Below are positions 1-12,500 of a stretch of DNA of 64,000 nt, one piece after another. Position 1 is the stretch's first letter. Every line of letters begins with the position of its first letter. This DNA is from Sipunculus nudus (Eukaryota > Annelida > Sipuncula > Golfingiida > Sipunculidae). The notes under the pieces were generated by a model, which was not told the origin of the DNA, did no database searches, and worked only from the letters and a program-made list of their open reading frames with translations. Both the position numbers and the translations under genes were made by a program. The stretch lies in the NCBI GenBank assembly GCA_026874595.1, contig CM049315.1:16500164-16564163 (forward strand), read 5' to 3'.

Positions 1-1913
1 TCAGGGTCACAGGATCCACTTCTTTGAAAAGGTTGTTGACACATTTCAAGCTAGACCTTTCATTCCAAACCTTTCAGCACTGATATCGCTTCTCTGCCAA
101 CAGGGGAAAAGACCTGTTAATTTTGAGGTCAAAGTTCAAGTTCACAGCACCCTCTTCTTGCGTGGAGTCATTTTCAGGCAAACTTTTCAATCTGTACTTT
201 CCTTCTGTCATATATGTCTTACCTACCAATAGGGGAAGAAGCCTATTGAAGTTGAGTTCAAAAGGTCAAAGGTCAAGGTCACAATATTGTTCTAAATGCT
301 TGTGAACATATTTCAAGTGAAACTGTTCAACCCAAACCTTCATTCTTTCACATATGCCTTATCTATGCATCACTCAATGTGATTCAAACTTCATATTTAT
401 GGGTCTTTTTGCATGAAGAAATAACTAATTGATTTTGAGGTCAGCTGGTCAGGAGGTTAAAGGTCTAAGTTATTCACTCATTGGTTGCCAAGTAATTACA
501 CCCGGCCAGATGTAATTGGTTAGTAGTTTCCCATCATTTAGAAAGAATCCAGTTCATATGTGGGCAAAAGGCCAAGGTCATAGGTTAGGTCAACTTATTT
601 TGTAGACCATCTCTATTTTTCTTGTATATATAAGCTTGCACTCCAGCTGGTACATGTCACCTTGTGGCTGTAATTGTGAGTGACACTGGTGACATATGAC
701 TCCCTTTTGTATCAGGCTATTAAGTGATAAGGCTGAGTGATAAGTACCTTGTTACTGCATAACAAAACACTGTTGTTGGAATACTTCAGCCAGGAATTAA
801 CACTATGAGAGTATAGTATTAAGGTTTAGCTACTGATTTATAAGATGATGGGAACATTTTGCAGTTTATTTTATGGAATCATAGCAATAAACTTAGTTTC
901 CTAGATATCTGAATATTTTTATATAAATCACCACATATAAAAGCAAGTGTTTGTTCTCATAATATGTGGATGTGTACTTGATTTAGGATGGCTTTATTTT
1001 ATTACAAGACTCTTAGTCATGCTTTCTGCATTTCTTTTCTTTCAGGTTTTGCAGTTTCCCAACCCTGCTGACCCCATTGAAAAGCAGAGTGATAATAAAA
1101 AATATTGGACCTACACTTTTACATTTGCATATCTGTAAATCTGATATGAGCGCCTGAACATGCCTTTTGAATTATTTTTGACATTCATTACTGTAACATC
1201 ATTTGGAGAATTTGCCCCAAGTTTGGTCTCTTATTGGAGGATGTGTGATATCAAATGACAGACTTGTCAGAAATCCATTATGTCTGCCAGTTAGCCACCT
1301 TAGAAATCCTTTTTCAGTGCAGTTTCAGTAATTTTCCTTCAATTTTTGGTCCGATTTAGAGAATGGTTGTTGTCTGATTTCAGACCTGTCAGAAGTCCAA
1401 AATGGCCACCAGGCAACCATCTTTAAATTCCTTTTGATCATATTATCTCAAAATGGTAAAGTGAAGGCAGTCGGATGTATATTAATGTAATCTTGCAAAG
1501 GATTTCTTAATAAATATTATCATCATATATGAAAGTGCAGTACAGTTGGCTTGTATTGAATAAAAATTCATACAGAAGCACCTGTTTCTCAATAATTCTT
1601 GCATGGATTTCCTTGCGTTTTTGCTATATATTTTGATTTTATATTTGCCCTTTGTGGTGTTCCTTTTGAGACTGACAGGTATCAAGTAAGCTATGGGAAT
1701 AGTTCTGGATACCTTAACAATCATACATTTTCCTCAGACCATCAATTCACTGTGTTTTAACCAGACATAGGTGATATATATTTCTGTTGTCGTAGAAAAT
1801 TTCAACAAATTGGCAAATTGGTTCTTCAAAATTTGACTGGAAGTTGTGAATCTCAGCCCATGATGTCGCAGGTCATGCTTGGCAGCTGAGCGTCATGACC
1901 CATGGGTCACTTG
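1..1913 (+). mobile_element. Dispersed element copy A, left-truncated by the window (Helentron/pearl-like family)
   Basis: This stretch aligns along its length with about 10,124-12,147, with short indels: shared landmarks are the ggtcaaaggtcaaggtcac blocks, the stretch around tttctttcaggttttgcagt (1040 and 11,290) and the end gcagctgagcgtcatgaccc followed by atgggtcac. The right end carries the palindrome GTGACCCATGGGTCAC-like motif that recurs at the end of other copies. Short open frames in it (for example 947-1138) belong to the repeat and are not exons. It lies in an upstream YIPF6 intron. Confidence 0.7.
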
Positions 1914-2557
1914 TTCATTATATCTGTCTAGTCATTTCAAACATCAGTGATCACAGTTAAATGAATGTTATTGCCTTCGTCAATAGGGTATGTGTTGATT
2001 CCTATTCATTTACATGTGTGTGTGTGTGTGTTTGTTCACAACATCAGTCACTAAGTCATGAACTGAATCAGATAAAATTTTCAGGGAACCTCAAAAACGG
2101 GCCAGTGAAAAATTGATCAGAATTTTTGTAGGTTTGGCATATGATCAAGATCCAGAAATGGCTTCCAGGAATATATTTACAATATGCAGTCACATATGTA
2201 TGATTTAACATGGGGAAAGTGGACCAAATAAGGGAATGCAAACACTTGTAGGGCAACTTATTTACCATTAAACCTGGGAATAAGGGGTCGATAATGAATG
2301 AAACATGAGTACCCCACATTAAAGACCAACCGCATGGCAGAAGCCTGCATTCCTGAGAATGCTTACTTCTAGTTTGACTTTATTTGATAACCTGTGATAC
2401 TCCTGCTGGTAAAGCAGTCCTGCAAGAGGACTAGTAGTGACATGGGCTGCTGTCCTTAGGTCATCAGTTTGATTCTGTTTTGCCAAAGTATAAAGAAAAT
2501 ATTTGATTTTTAAACAGCCAATGAGACAAGAGGATTCACCAGAACAAGGAAGACATG

Positions 2558-3235
2558 AATATCCTGTCATTGCACAGGGCAATAATGATCATGTAGTCTC
2601 ATGTACTATAATATCCTGTCATTGCACAGGACAATGATGATCATGTAGTCTAATGTACTATAATATCCTGTCATTGCACAGGGCAATAATGATCATGTAG
2701 TCTGATGTACTATAATATCCTGTCATTGCACAGGGCAATAATGATCATGTAGTCTCATGTACTATAATATCCTGTCATTGCACAGGGCAATAATGATCAT
2801 GTAGTCTCATGTACTATAATATTATGTTGCTGCACAGGGCAATAATGATCATGTAGTCTCATGTACTATAATATCCTGTCATTGCACAGGGCAATAATGA
2901 TCATGTAGTCTCATGTACTATAATATCCTGTCATTGCACAGGGCAATTATGATCATTTAGTCTCATGTACTGTAATATCCTGTCATTACACAGGGCAATA
3001 ATGATCATGTAGTCTCATGTACTATAATATCCTGTCATTGCACAGGACAATGATGATCATGTAGTCTCATGTACTATAATATCCTGTCATTGCACAGGAC
3101 AATGATGATCATGTAGTCTCATGTACTAAAATATCCTGTCATTGCACAGGACAATGATGATCATGTAGTCTCGTGTACTATAATATCCTGTCATTGCACA
3201 GTGCCATAATGATCATGTAGTCTCATGTACTCATG
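2558..3235 (+). repeat. 52-bp tandem repeat (about 13 units)
   Basis: A 52-bp unit beginning gcaataatgatcatgtagtc and ending cctgtcattgcacagg repeats with few substitutions. It lies in the YIPF6 intron just before the exon at 3452. 1914-2557 and 3236-3451 show no recognisable feature beyond a short (TG)n at about 2013-2030 and ordinary intron sequence. Confidence 0.9.
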
Positions 3236-3451
3236 ATCATTTACTCATTATATTAATAATAACTATATGGAAACACAGGATGAGCTGATAAGCTAAGTAA
3301 TATTTATTCTGTTATTTCACAGGCAAAATAATGATTAATGTATTCAAAAATTTAATTAAATAAAGAAGCAGGATTACTTGGAAACTTTTAAGATTTTTCA
3401 GGTCACTTTACAGCATGTTGCGTCCATTATTGAATAACTGATGTTTTGCAG

Positions 3452-3583
3452 GATGCTGCAGGGTTCGACTGCGGATGCTGACAGCAGTGCCACTGGAGGT
3501 CCTGAGTTTGCCGAAGTGTTCGTTATTTACTGGATGGGGGCAGTCGTGGTGACACTTAACACCAAGCTGCTGGGAGGCTCAAT
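3452..3583 (+). CDS. YIPF6: YIPF6 exon (antepenultimate in gene)
   Basis: The acceptor is ttttgcag and the donor gtgagt at 3584. The exon starts with two... bases of context shared with a split codon (one base, then ATG CTG CAG). It encodes MLQGSTADADSSATGGPEF and the first membrane segment ending TLNTKLLGGS. The residues MLQ and FAEVFVIYW are the family landmarks. It ends in phase 2 (AT|), completed by C in the next exon to give Ile. Confidence 0.92.
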
Positions 3584-6500
3584 GTGAGTTCATCTTGTCA
3601 GGTCAAAGTATATGAATACAAAGTCTGCATCTACCACCATATCTGCCCCAAAGTCTGGCGAATCTGTCCAAGTATTGAAGGATCTGTCCCAATATTCAAT
3701 GATCTGGCCAGTCTGTCCTGGTTTTGACAATCTAGCCAGTCTAATCAAGTATTTAACAATATGGCCCATGGTGTAAACATCCATAAAATTTCATTGAAGG
3801 TCATCAGGAGCTTTAAAAGATATTGTGTGGGATAACAGAAGTGAACAAGCAACATGCTGTCTTTGTTATTGGTGGCAGTTTAGTACAGATAAGGGTGTCT
3901 CGAGGGTAGTTTCATCTACTAATGGAACAACCTGCGTACTGTAATATATCTGTGAGACCATCGCACATGATTTGTTCATTTCATATTTATTTTTACAAAC
4001 AATATCTGTCCACCAAACAACAATATTGTGGTCTCCATTGCTAGGTTTTTCATTACAATTGTTACCTAGTCCCCCCCCCCCAAAAAAAAAATAAAAATAA
4101 AAAAAAATAAATTCTCTTCTGGCCTAAGAGCACTCTTCCACCATCTTTCTTTTGAATATATTGAGATCTATTGTTTGGCCAAACAGGTTCTGGTAACAAT
4201 TTAAATGAAGAAAACACAACAGGTGCAATGATACTGTCTTCTTGTGTATTTTCAACTCTAAATTAACAATTGAATATCAAGTTGCATGGTGGTCATCATG
4301 ACCAATCATTTCTTTTCTGTTTTAAAATACAAGCATACTTCATAGAGAGAACTTGTGTCATGACTCCTCAGTGGAAAACCAGATGATTTTATGCAAAATT
4401 ACAAGTATTTAGTAATGGTATAAAAAAATACTTTCAGTCTATATGGTCATATCAACAACAAATACTTTTGTCCTTCCAGCTCATTTTTCCAGAGTGTATG
4501 TGTTTTGGGGTACTGTGTTCTGCCTTTAACCATTGCACTAGTCATCTGTCGCTGTATCCTCATCGTGAAAACACAGACTACAGTCCTGTTCGTGGTGCGC
4601 TGCCTGGTGGTGCTTGCTGCCTTTGGCTGGTCAACATTTGGTGAGTACAACAGATCCCCAGTTTAACATCAGGGAGATTTAGATTTACACAGTAGATCCC
4701 CAGTTTAACATCAGTGAGACTGAGATTTATACAGCAGATCCCTAGTTTAACATCAGAGAGACTGAGATTTACACAGCAGATCCCCAGTTTAACATCAGAG
4801 AGACTGAGATTTACACAGCAGATCCCTAGTTTAACATCAGAGAGACTGAGATATACACACCAGATCCCCAGTTTAACATCAGAGAGACTGAGATTTACAC
4901 AGCAGATCCCAAGTTTAACATCAGAGAGACTGAGATATACACAGCAGATCCCTAGTTTAACATCAGAGATATACACATTAGATCCCTAGTTTAACATCAG
5001 AGAGACTGAGATTTATACAGCAGATCCCCAGTTTAACATCAGCAAGACTGAGATTTATACAGCAGATCCCCAGTTTAACATCAGGGAGACTGAGATTTAC
5101 ACAGCAGATCCCCAGTTTGACATCAGAGAGACTGAGATATACACAGCAGATCCCTAGTTTAACATCAGAGAGACTGAGATTAATACAGCAGATCCCCAGT
5201 TTAACATCAGAGAGACTGAGAATAATACAGCAGATCCCTAGTTTAACATCAGAGAGACTGAGATTTACACAGCAGATCCCCAGTTTAACATCAGAGAGAC
5301 TGAGATTAACACAGCAGATCCCTAGTTTAACATCAGAGAGACTGAGATTTACTCAGCAGATCCCCAGTTTAACTTCAGAGAGACTGAGATTTACACAGCA
5401 GATCCCCAGTTTAACATCAGAGAGACTGAGATTTACACAGCAGATCCCCAGTTTAACATCAGCAAGACTGAGATTTACACAGTAGATTCCCAGTTTAACA
5501 TCAGAGAGACTGAGATTTACACAGCAGATCCCCAGTTTAACATCAGAGAGACTGAGATTTACACAGCAGATCCCTAGTTTAACATCTGAGAGACTGAGAT
5601 TCACTCAGCAGATCCCCAGTTTAACATCAGAGAGACTGAGATTTACACAGCAGATCCCCAGTTTAACATCAGAGAGACTGAGATTTACACAGCAGATCCC
5701 CAGTTTAACATCAGAGAGACTGAGATTTACACAGCAGATCCCCAGTTTAACATCAGAGAGACTGAGATTTACACAGCAGATCCCCAGTTTAACATCAGGG
5801 AGACTGAGATTTACACAGCAGATCCCTAGTTTAACATCAGAGAGACTGAGATTTACTTAGCAGATCCCCAGTTTAACATCAGAGAGACTGAGATTTACAC
5901 AGCAGATCCCCAGTTTAACATCAGAGAGACTGAGATTTACACAGCAGATCCCCAGTTTAACATCAGCGAGACTGAGATTTACACAGCAGATCCCCAGTTT
6001 AACATCAGAGAGACTGAGATTTACACAGCTGATCCCCAGTTTAACATCAGAGACTGAGATTTACACAGCAGATCCCCAGTTTAACATCAGAGAGACTGAG
6101 ATTTATACAGCAGATTCCCAGTTTAACAACAGGAAGACTGAGATTTAATTGATATCAGAAGACAATACACATTTGTTCTGTTCTCTGTGTTTAACTAGAA
6201 ACTTATTAGTACATTATTCATATACAACTGTTACTACTTATACGGCAGATCCCCAGTTTAACATCAGGGAGACTTAAATTTTACACAGTGGACCCCCAGT
6301 TTAACATACGAGAGACTTAGATTTACACAGTGGATCCCCAGTTTAACATCAGGAAGACTGAGATTTAATTGTATCCCCAGACAAAGTCGGGGGATACTAT
6401 GTTTTCATACCGGTCCCGCCACCGACGCCGCCCGCCGCATATAAATCTTGTTGGCGCGATAACCCAAAAAATATTTCACGGTACTTTACCAAACTTGGTT

Positions 6501-9500
6501 AATGTATAGATATGGGTAAGAGGATGACGCCTATTTAAAATGAGGTCATGACCTTTACTAGGAGTGTCTTTGACCTTGAATAGGTCCAATTTTTGGAAAA
6601 ATCACACAAATTCTTTAATATCTAAAGAAATCTTGCATGGATTTATCCCAAAATCAAGTTGATGGAAGATCATGGATAGGGTTGTCATGTTCCAGAAACT
6701 GGTGGCGCCACCTATTATTCTTTACTTGTTTTCGTGCCGTTTAATACCCCAAAAATTGCCACCATACAGTATTGTGAGCATTATAAGTCAAAAACTAATG
6801 GACAAATTTCTTTTATATTATGCATATACATAGGTATGGGTTATGGGATGATGTTTATTTAAATTGGGGTCATGACCTTTCCTATGGCTTTGACCTTGAA
6901 TATTGCCATATATGGTGAAAATCACACACCTCTTATGATATCTCCAGTGTTGATAGCCATATGGATTTCAAACATGACATATGTATGGCCCACCACTATA
7001 ATAAGAACCCTGTAGGTTCTAGGGTCATGAGGTCAAAGGTCAAGGTCACTGGACTGGCATTTTAAAAGATACTGTGGATGCTTTTCAAGCCAAACTTTCA
7101 TCCTAGGTCTTCCATCTTGAATATATAGCTCACTTGCCAATAATGGATGATCAATATAAATTTTGGGGTCACAAGGTCAAAGGTCAAGGCCACAGGAGTT
7201 ATCTGTCCAAAAATTAGTTTCTGGATGATAATTCCTGCTTTTATTGATGTATTGATTTCAAACTTGACTTATATATGTCCCACTGAAAAAGCAAGACTCC
7301 AATTGATTTTGGGGTCATGAGGTCCAAGGTTGAGGTCACAGGACACATCTTTATAAAGATTGTGGATGCATTTTCAGCCAAACATTTCATCTCAGACCTT
7401 TCATCTTGCACATATAAGTCATCTGCCAATAGAGGAAGACCCCTATCAGTTTTGAGGTCAAAGGTGAAGGTCACAGGAGCCATCTGTCCAAAAATTAGTT
7501 TCTGGATGATTATTCCTGCTTTTATTGATGTATGGATTTCAAACTTGACTTGTATATGTCCCATTGGAAAAGCAAGACCCAAACTGATTTTTGGGTCATG
7601 AGGCCAAAGGTCAAGGTCACAGGACACATCTTTATAAAGATTGTGGATGCATTTTCAGCCAAACATTTCATCTCAGACCTTTCATCTTGCACATATAAGT
7701 CATCTGCCAATAGAGGAAGACCCCTATCAGTTTTGAGGTCACAAGGTCAAAGGTGAAGGTCACAGGAGCCATCTGTCCAAAAATTAGTTTCTGGATGATA
7801 ATTCCTGCTTTTATTGATGTATGGATTTCAAACTTGACTTGTATTTGACCCATTGGAAAAGCAAGACCGGAATTGATTTTGGGGTCATGAGGTCAAAGGT
7901 CAAGGTCACAGGAAACCTCTTTAAAAAGATTGTGGATGCATTCAGCCAAACAAATCATCTCAGATCTTTCATCTTGCACATATAGTTCACCTGCCAAGAG
8001 AGGAAGAATCCTATCAATTTTGAGGTCACAAGGTCAAAGGTGAAGGTCACAGGAGCCATCTGTCCAAAAGTTAGTTTCTGGATGATAATTCCTTCTTTTA
8101 TTGATGTATGGATTTCTAACTTGACTTGTATATGTCCCATTGGAAAAGCAAGACCAAAATTGATTTTGGGGTCATGAGGTCAAAGGTCAAGGTCACAGGA
8201 CACATCTTTAAAAAGATTGTGAATGCATTTTCAGCCAAACAATTCATCTCAGATCTTTCATCTTGCACATATAGTTCACCTGCCAAGAGTGGAAGACCCC
8301 TATCAATTTGAGGTAACAAGGTCAAAGGTGAAGGTCATAGGAGCCATCTGTCAAAAAATTAGTTTCTGGATGATAATTCCTGCTTTTATTGATGTATGGA
8401 TTTCTAACTTGACTTGTATATGTCCCATTGGAAAAGCAAGACCAAAATTGATTTTGGGGTCATGAGGTCAAAGGTCAAGGTCACAGGACACATCTTTAAA
8501 AAGATTGTGAATGCATTTTCAGCCAAACAATTCATCTCAGATCTTTCATCTTGCACATATAGTTCACCTGCCAAGAGTGGAAGACCCCTATCAATTTGAG
8601 GTCACAAGGTCAAAGGTGAAGGTCATAGGAGCCATATGTCCAAAAATTAGTTTCTGGATGATTATTCCTGCTTTTATTGATGTATGGATTTCTAACTTGA
8701 CTTGTATATGTCCCATTGGAAAAGCAAGACCAAAATTGATTTTGGGGTCATGAGGTCAAAGGTCAAGGTCACAGGACAGATCTTTAAAAAGATGTGGATG
8801 CATTTTCAGCCAAACATTTCATCTGAGATCTTTCATCTTGCACATATAGTTCTCCTGCCAAGAGAAGAAGAACACTATCAATTTTGAGGTCACAAGGTCA
8901 AAGGTGAAGGTCACAGGAGCCATCTGTCTAAAAAATTAGTTTCTGGGTGATAATTCCTGCTTTATTGATGTATAGATTTCAAACTTGACTTGCATATGTC
9001 CCATTGGAAAAGCAAGACCGGAATTGATTTTGGGGTCATGAGGTCAAAGGTCAAAGGTCATGGTCACAGGACACATCTTACAAAGATCAAGGTCACAGGA
9101 CCAACATCTTCAACAAGATTGTGGATTGTTAGATGGAAGAAACAATAAATATGCCAAGTGTCAGTAAATGCTGCTAAAAATTGGGGTCTGTTCTTAAAGG
9201 GGGGGGGCCTACTATGTCTTAGGATACTCTGGCACCTGCAGTGCCAAGAAATGTCTAGTTGATATCAGAAGACAATACACATTCGTTCTGTTTCTCTCTG
9301 TTTAACTAGAAATTTGTTAGTACATTATTCATATACAACTGATCTTATTATCAATATACATGCCTGTACTACAGATACTGGAAAGTATCTCCATTTATTC
9401 TGGAAATTAGGTCAGGGTGACCTGTAATATTTGAATTACCAGATAAAACCACAGGTTCCTTGCTGTGTTAATTAAGACTATTTACAGTATATATGGCCAG

Positions 9501-12500
9501 ATTTATCAACTGCTGATTCAGTTCCATGAAATTTTATGTGCAAATTTGGCATATGGACTAACTATCCAAGGTGACTTTAATCCTCACTTACATTCTTAAT
9601 GAATGTTAACTTGTATTTTTGAGAGTGGTAGTGGTTAAAACATAAAATACTCAGAAATATCAAAACACCTGAATATTATAATACAGGAACAATGTCATTT
9701 CAAATAATTCATGCCTCCCTCTGAATGAAATGCAGCCAACTAAACTATCATGTTTTGAGAACAAGTCCTGTCAACGCAGAAACCTAATTTAGGATGAAAA
9801 ACAGTTTTTAGCTCAGCTGACTTTCAGTCATGCTGTGCTATAGCGATGGGTCTTTGTCCATCAACCGTGTGTCTGTTAGCAGGGCACAAATCATAACCTT
9901 AAGGGCTAGGATCATGAACCCTATGCAGTCTTAGAGGTTCTAAAAAGATCAACTTGCAAACCTGAAATTAGGTCACTGAGACCTATATTCTCCCAGTTAC
10001 AGGGTGTGTTTGCACCCCCCAGAATAAATTCTTATTGCCAAAATTTTTATCCTAATCCTTGGATCTTTCACATACAGCTCACCTACCAACAGGGAAAGAA
10101 CCGTTATTATTTGAGGTCAAAGGTATAGGTCACAGGACCCACTTCTTTGAAAAGCTTGTGGATGCATTTCAAGCTAGAATTTCCCTTCCAAACCTTCCAG
10201 CACTGACATATCGCTTCTCTGCCAACAGGGAAAAAGAACTGTTGATTTTGAGGTCATAGGTCAACTTCACAGCACCCACTTCTTGAGTGGAGTCATTTTA
10301 AGGCAAACTTTTCAACCTATAACTTCCATTTATCATATATGGCTTACCTACCAATAGGGAAAGAACCCTATTGATGTTGAGTTCAAAAGGTCAGAGGTCA
10401 AGGTCAAAATACTAAATTGTTCCAAATGATTGTGAACATATTTCAATCTATTTATCCCTGATTATCCCAAACCTTCATTCTTTTACATATGCCTTATCTA
10501 TGCATCACTCAATTTGATTCAAACATATTTATTAGTCTTTTTGTTTGAAGAAATAACTTATTGATTTTGGGGTCAGCTGGTCAGGAGGTTAAAGGTTGCA
10601 GGTCAAAGTAATTGACACATTGGTTGCCAAGTAATTACTCCAGTTTTAAGTGGTTAGTAGTTATCCATCAGTTTAGAAAGAATCCAATTGATGTTTGGGC
10701 AAAAGGCCAAGGTTAAGGTCAGGGATATTCACAATAAAAACTTACTTTGTAGACAATCCCTATTTTTTTAAGTGGTTAGTAGTTATCCATCAGTTTAGAA
10801 AGAATCCAATTGATGTTTGGGCAAAAGGCCAAGGTTAAGGTCAGGGATGTTCACAATAAAAACTTACTTTGTAGACAATCCCTATTTTTCTTGTATATGT
10901 AACCATTGCTCGTCAACTGGAACATCTCACTGAGTGCCCATAATTGTCAGTGACACTGGTGATATATGACTCCCTTTTGTATCAGCCCATGGAGTGATAA
11001 GGACATCATTAGTGCATAACAAAAACACTGAATGCTTTGGCAAGGCATTAAGACTATGAGAGTAAAGTATTAAGGTTTAGCTACTGATTTATAAGATGAT
11101 GGGAACATTTTGCAGTTTAATTTATGGAATCATAGCAATAAACTTAGTTTTCTAGATATCTGAATTTTATCATACAAATCATCAGATATACCAGCAAGTG
11201 TTTGTTCTGATAATATGGGGGTCTGTACCTAGATTTAGGAGGGCTTTATTTGCCAACAAGACTCTTAGTGATGCTTTCTGCATTTCTTTTCTTTCAGGTT
11301 TTGCAGTTTACCTATCCTGCTGACCCCATTGAAAAGCAAGATGATATTTAAAAAAATATTTGACTTACACATTTGCATGTCCATAAATCTGATATGAGAG
11401 CTCTCCAACCTGATCATGCCTTTTGAATTGTTTTGGACATTCATAACTGTAACATTCTTTGGAGCAATTGGAACAAGTTTGGTCTCTTATTGGAGGATGT
11501 ATGATATCAATTGTCACACTTGTCAGAAATCCTTTTGCTAGTGCAGTTTTTGTGATTATTTTTTTAATGTTTGGTCCCTTTTAGAGGATGTTTGTTGTTC
11601 AATTTACTCCCTGTCAGAAATCCAATATGGCCACCAGGAAGCCATCTTTAAATTCCTTTAGAACATATTATCTCAAGAACTATCGAAGTGAATGCAGTGG
11701 GACGATATTAATTTTATCTTGCATTGGGTCAAAGATTTCTAAATAAATATGTCCATCATTTACAAAAGCTCAGTATAGTTGGCTTGTATTGAATAAAAAT
11801 TGATACAGAAGCACCCATTTCACAATAATTCCTGCATGGATTTCCTTGATTTTTTGCAATATATTTTGATCTTATATTTTGCCTGTGTGGTGTTCCTTTT
11901 GAGACTGACAGGTATCAAGCAAGCTATGGGATTAGTTCCTGATAGCTCAACAACCATACAGTTTGCCTCAGACCATCAGTTCACTGTGTTTTAACCAGAC
12001 ATATGTGATATATATTTCTGTCAATGTAGAAAGTTTCAACAAAATAGGAATATAGGTTCTTAAAAAAATTGACTGGAAGTTGTGAATCTCAGCCCATGAT
12101 GTTGCAGGTCATGCTTGGCAGCTGAGCATCATGACCCATGGGTCACTTATTACTGAATATCCTCTCTTCACTGCCAAAAGGAACAACTACTTACCAGTAT
12201 ACTTACCTGTCCAAACATTGTTATTCGGAGATGTAGAAAAAGACCAAGAATACAACAACAAATATTTGAGCAAGTCTTATTATTTTTTGATAAATAAAAT
12301 CACTTTAAGGCAAAATAAATTAAAAAAAATAATAATAATAATTAATACTAATAAATTGGTGATAGCCAAATCTCATGGTAACCTCCATTTGTAATTAGCC
12401 TCTTCCATTGAAATAACATTCTGTTATCCCCTCTTCCTCCTCTTCTTCTATAAAGTTCCCTCCACTGCATCACAGCCAGCCACTATGCCATTACATCAAT

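Noticed and set aside
947-1138. Hydrophobic 63-codon frame with an internal tttctttcag, looking like a possible upstream YIPF6 exon
   Set aside because: The same sequence, with stops and shifts, lies at about 11,200-11,370 inside the duplicated element, and the peptide does not match YIPF6.
4578-5604. Several 80-130 codon frames with LSLSDVKLGICCVN- or QIPSLTSERLRFT-type repeats on both strands
   Set aside because: They are translations of the 42-bp minisatellite; the period is a multiple of three, so stops are absent by construction.
7241-8887. Overlapping frames of 60-128 codons on both strands
   Set aside because: They recur exactly with the 288-bp tandem unit of a Helitron and exist on both strands; no protein family is recognisable.
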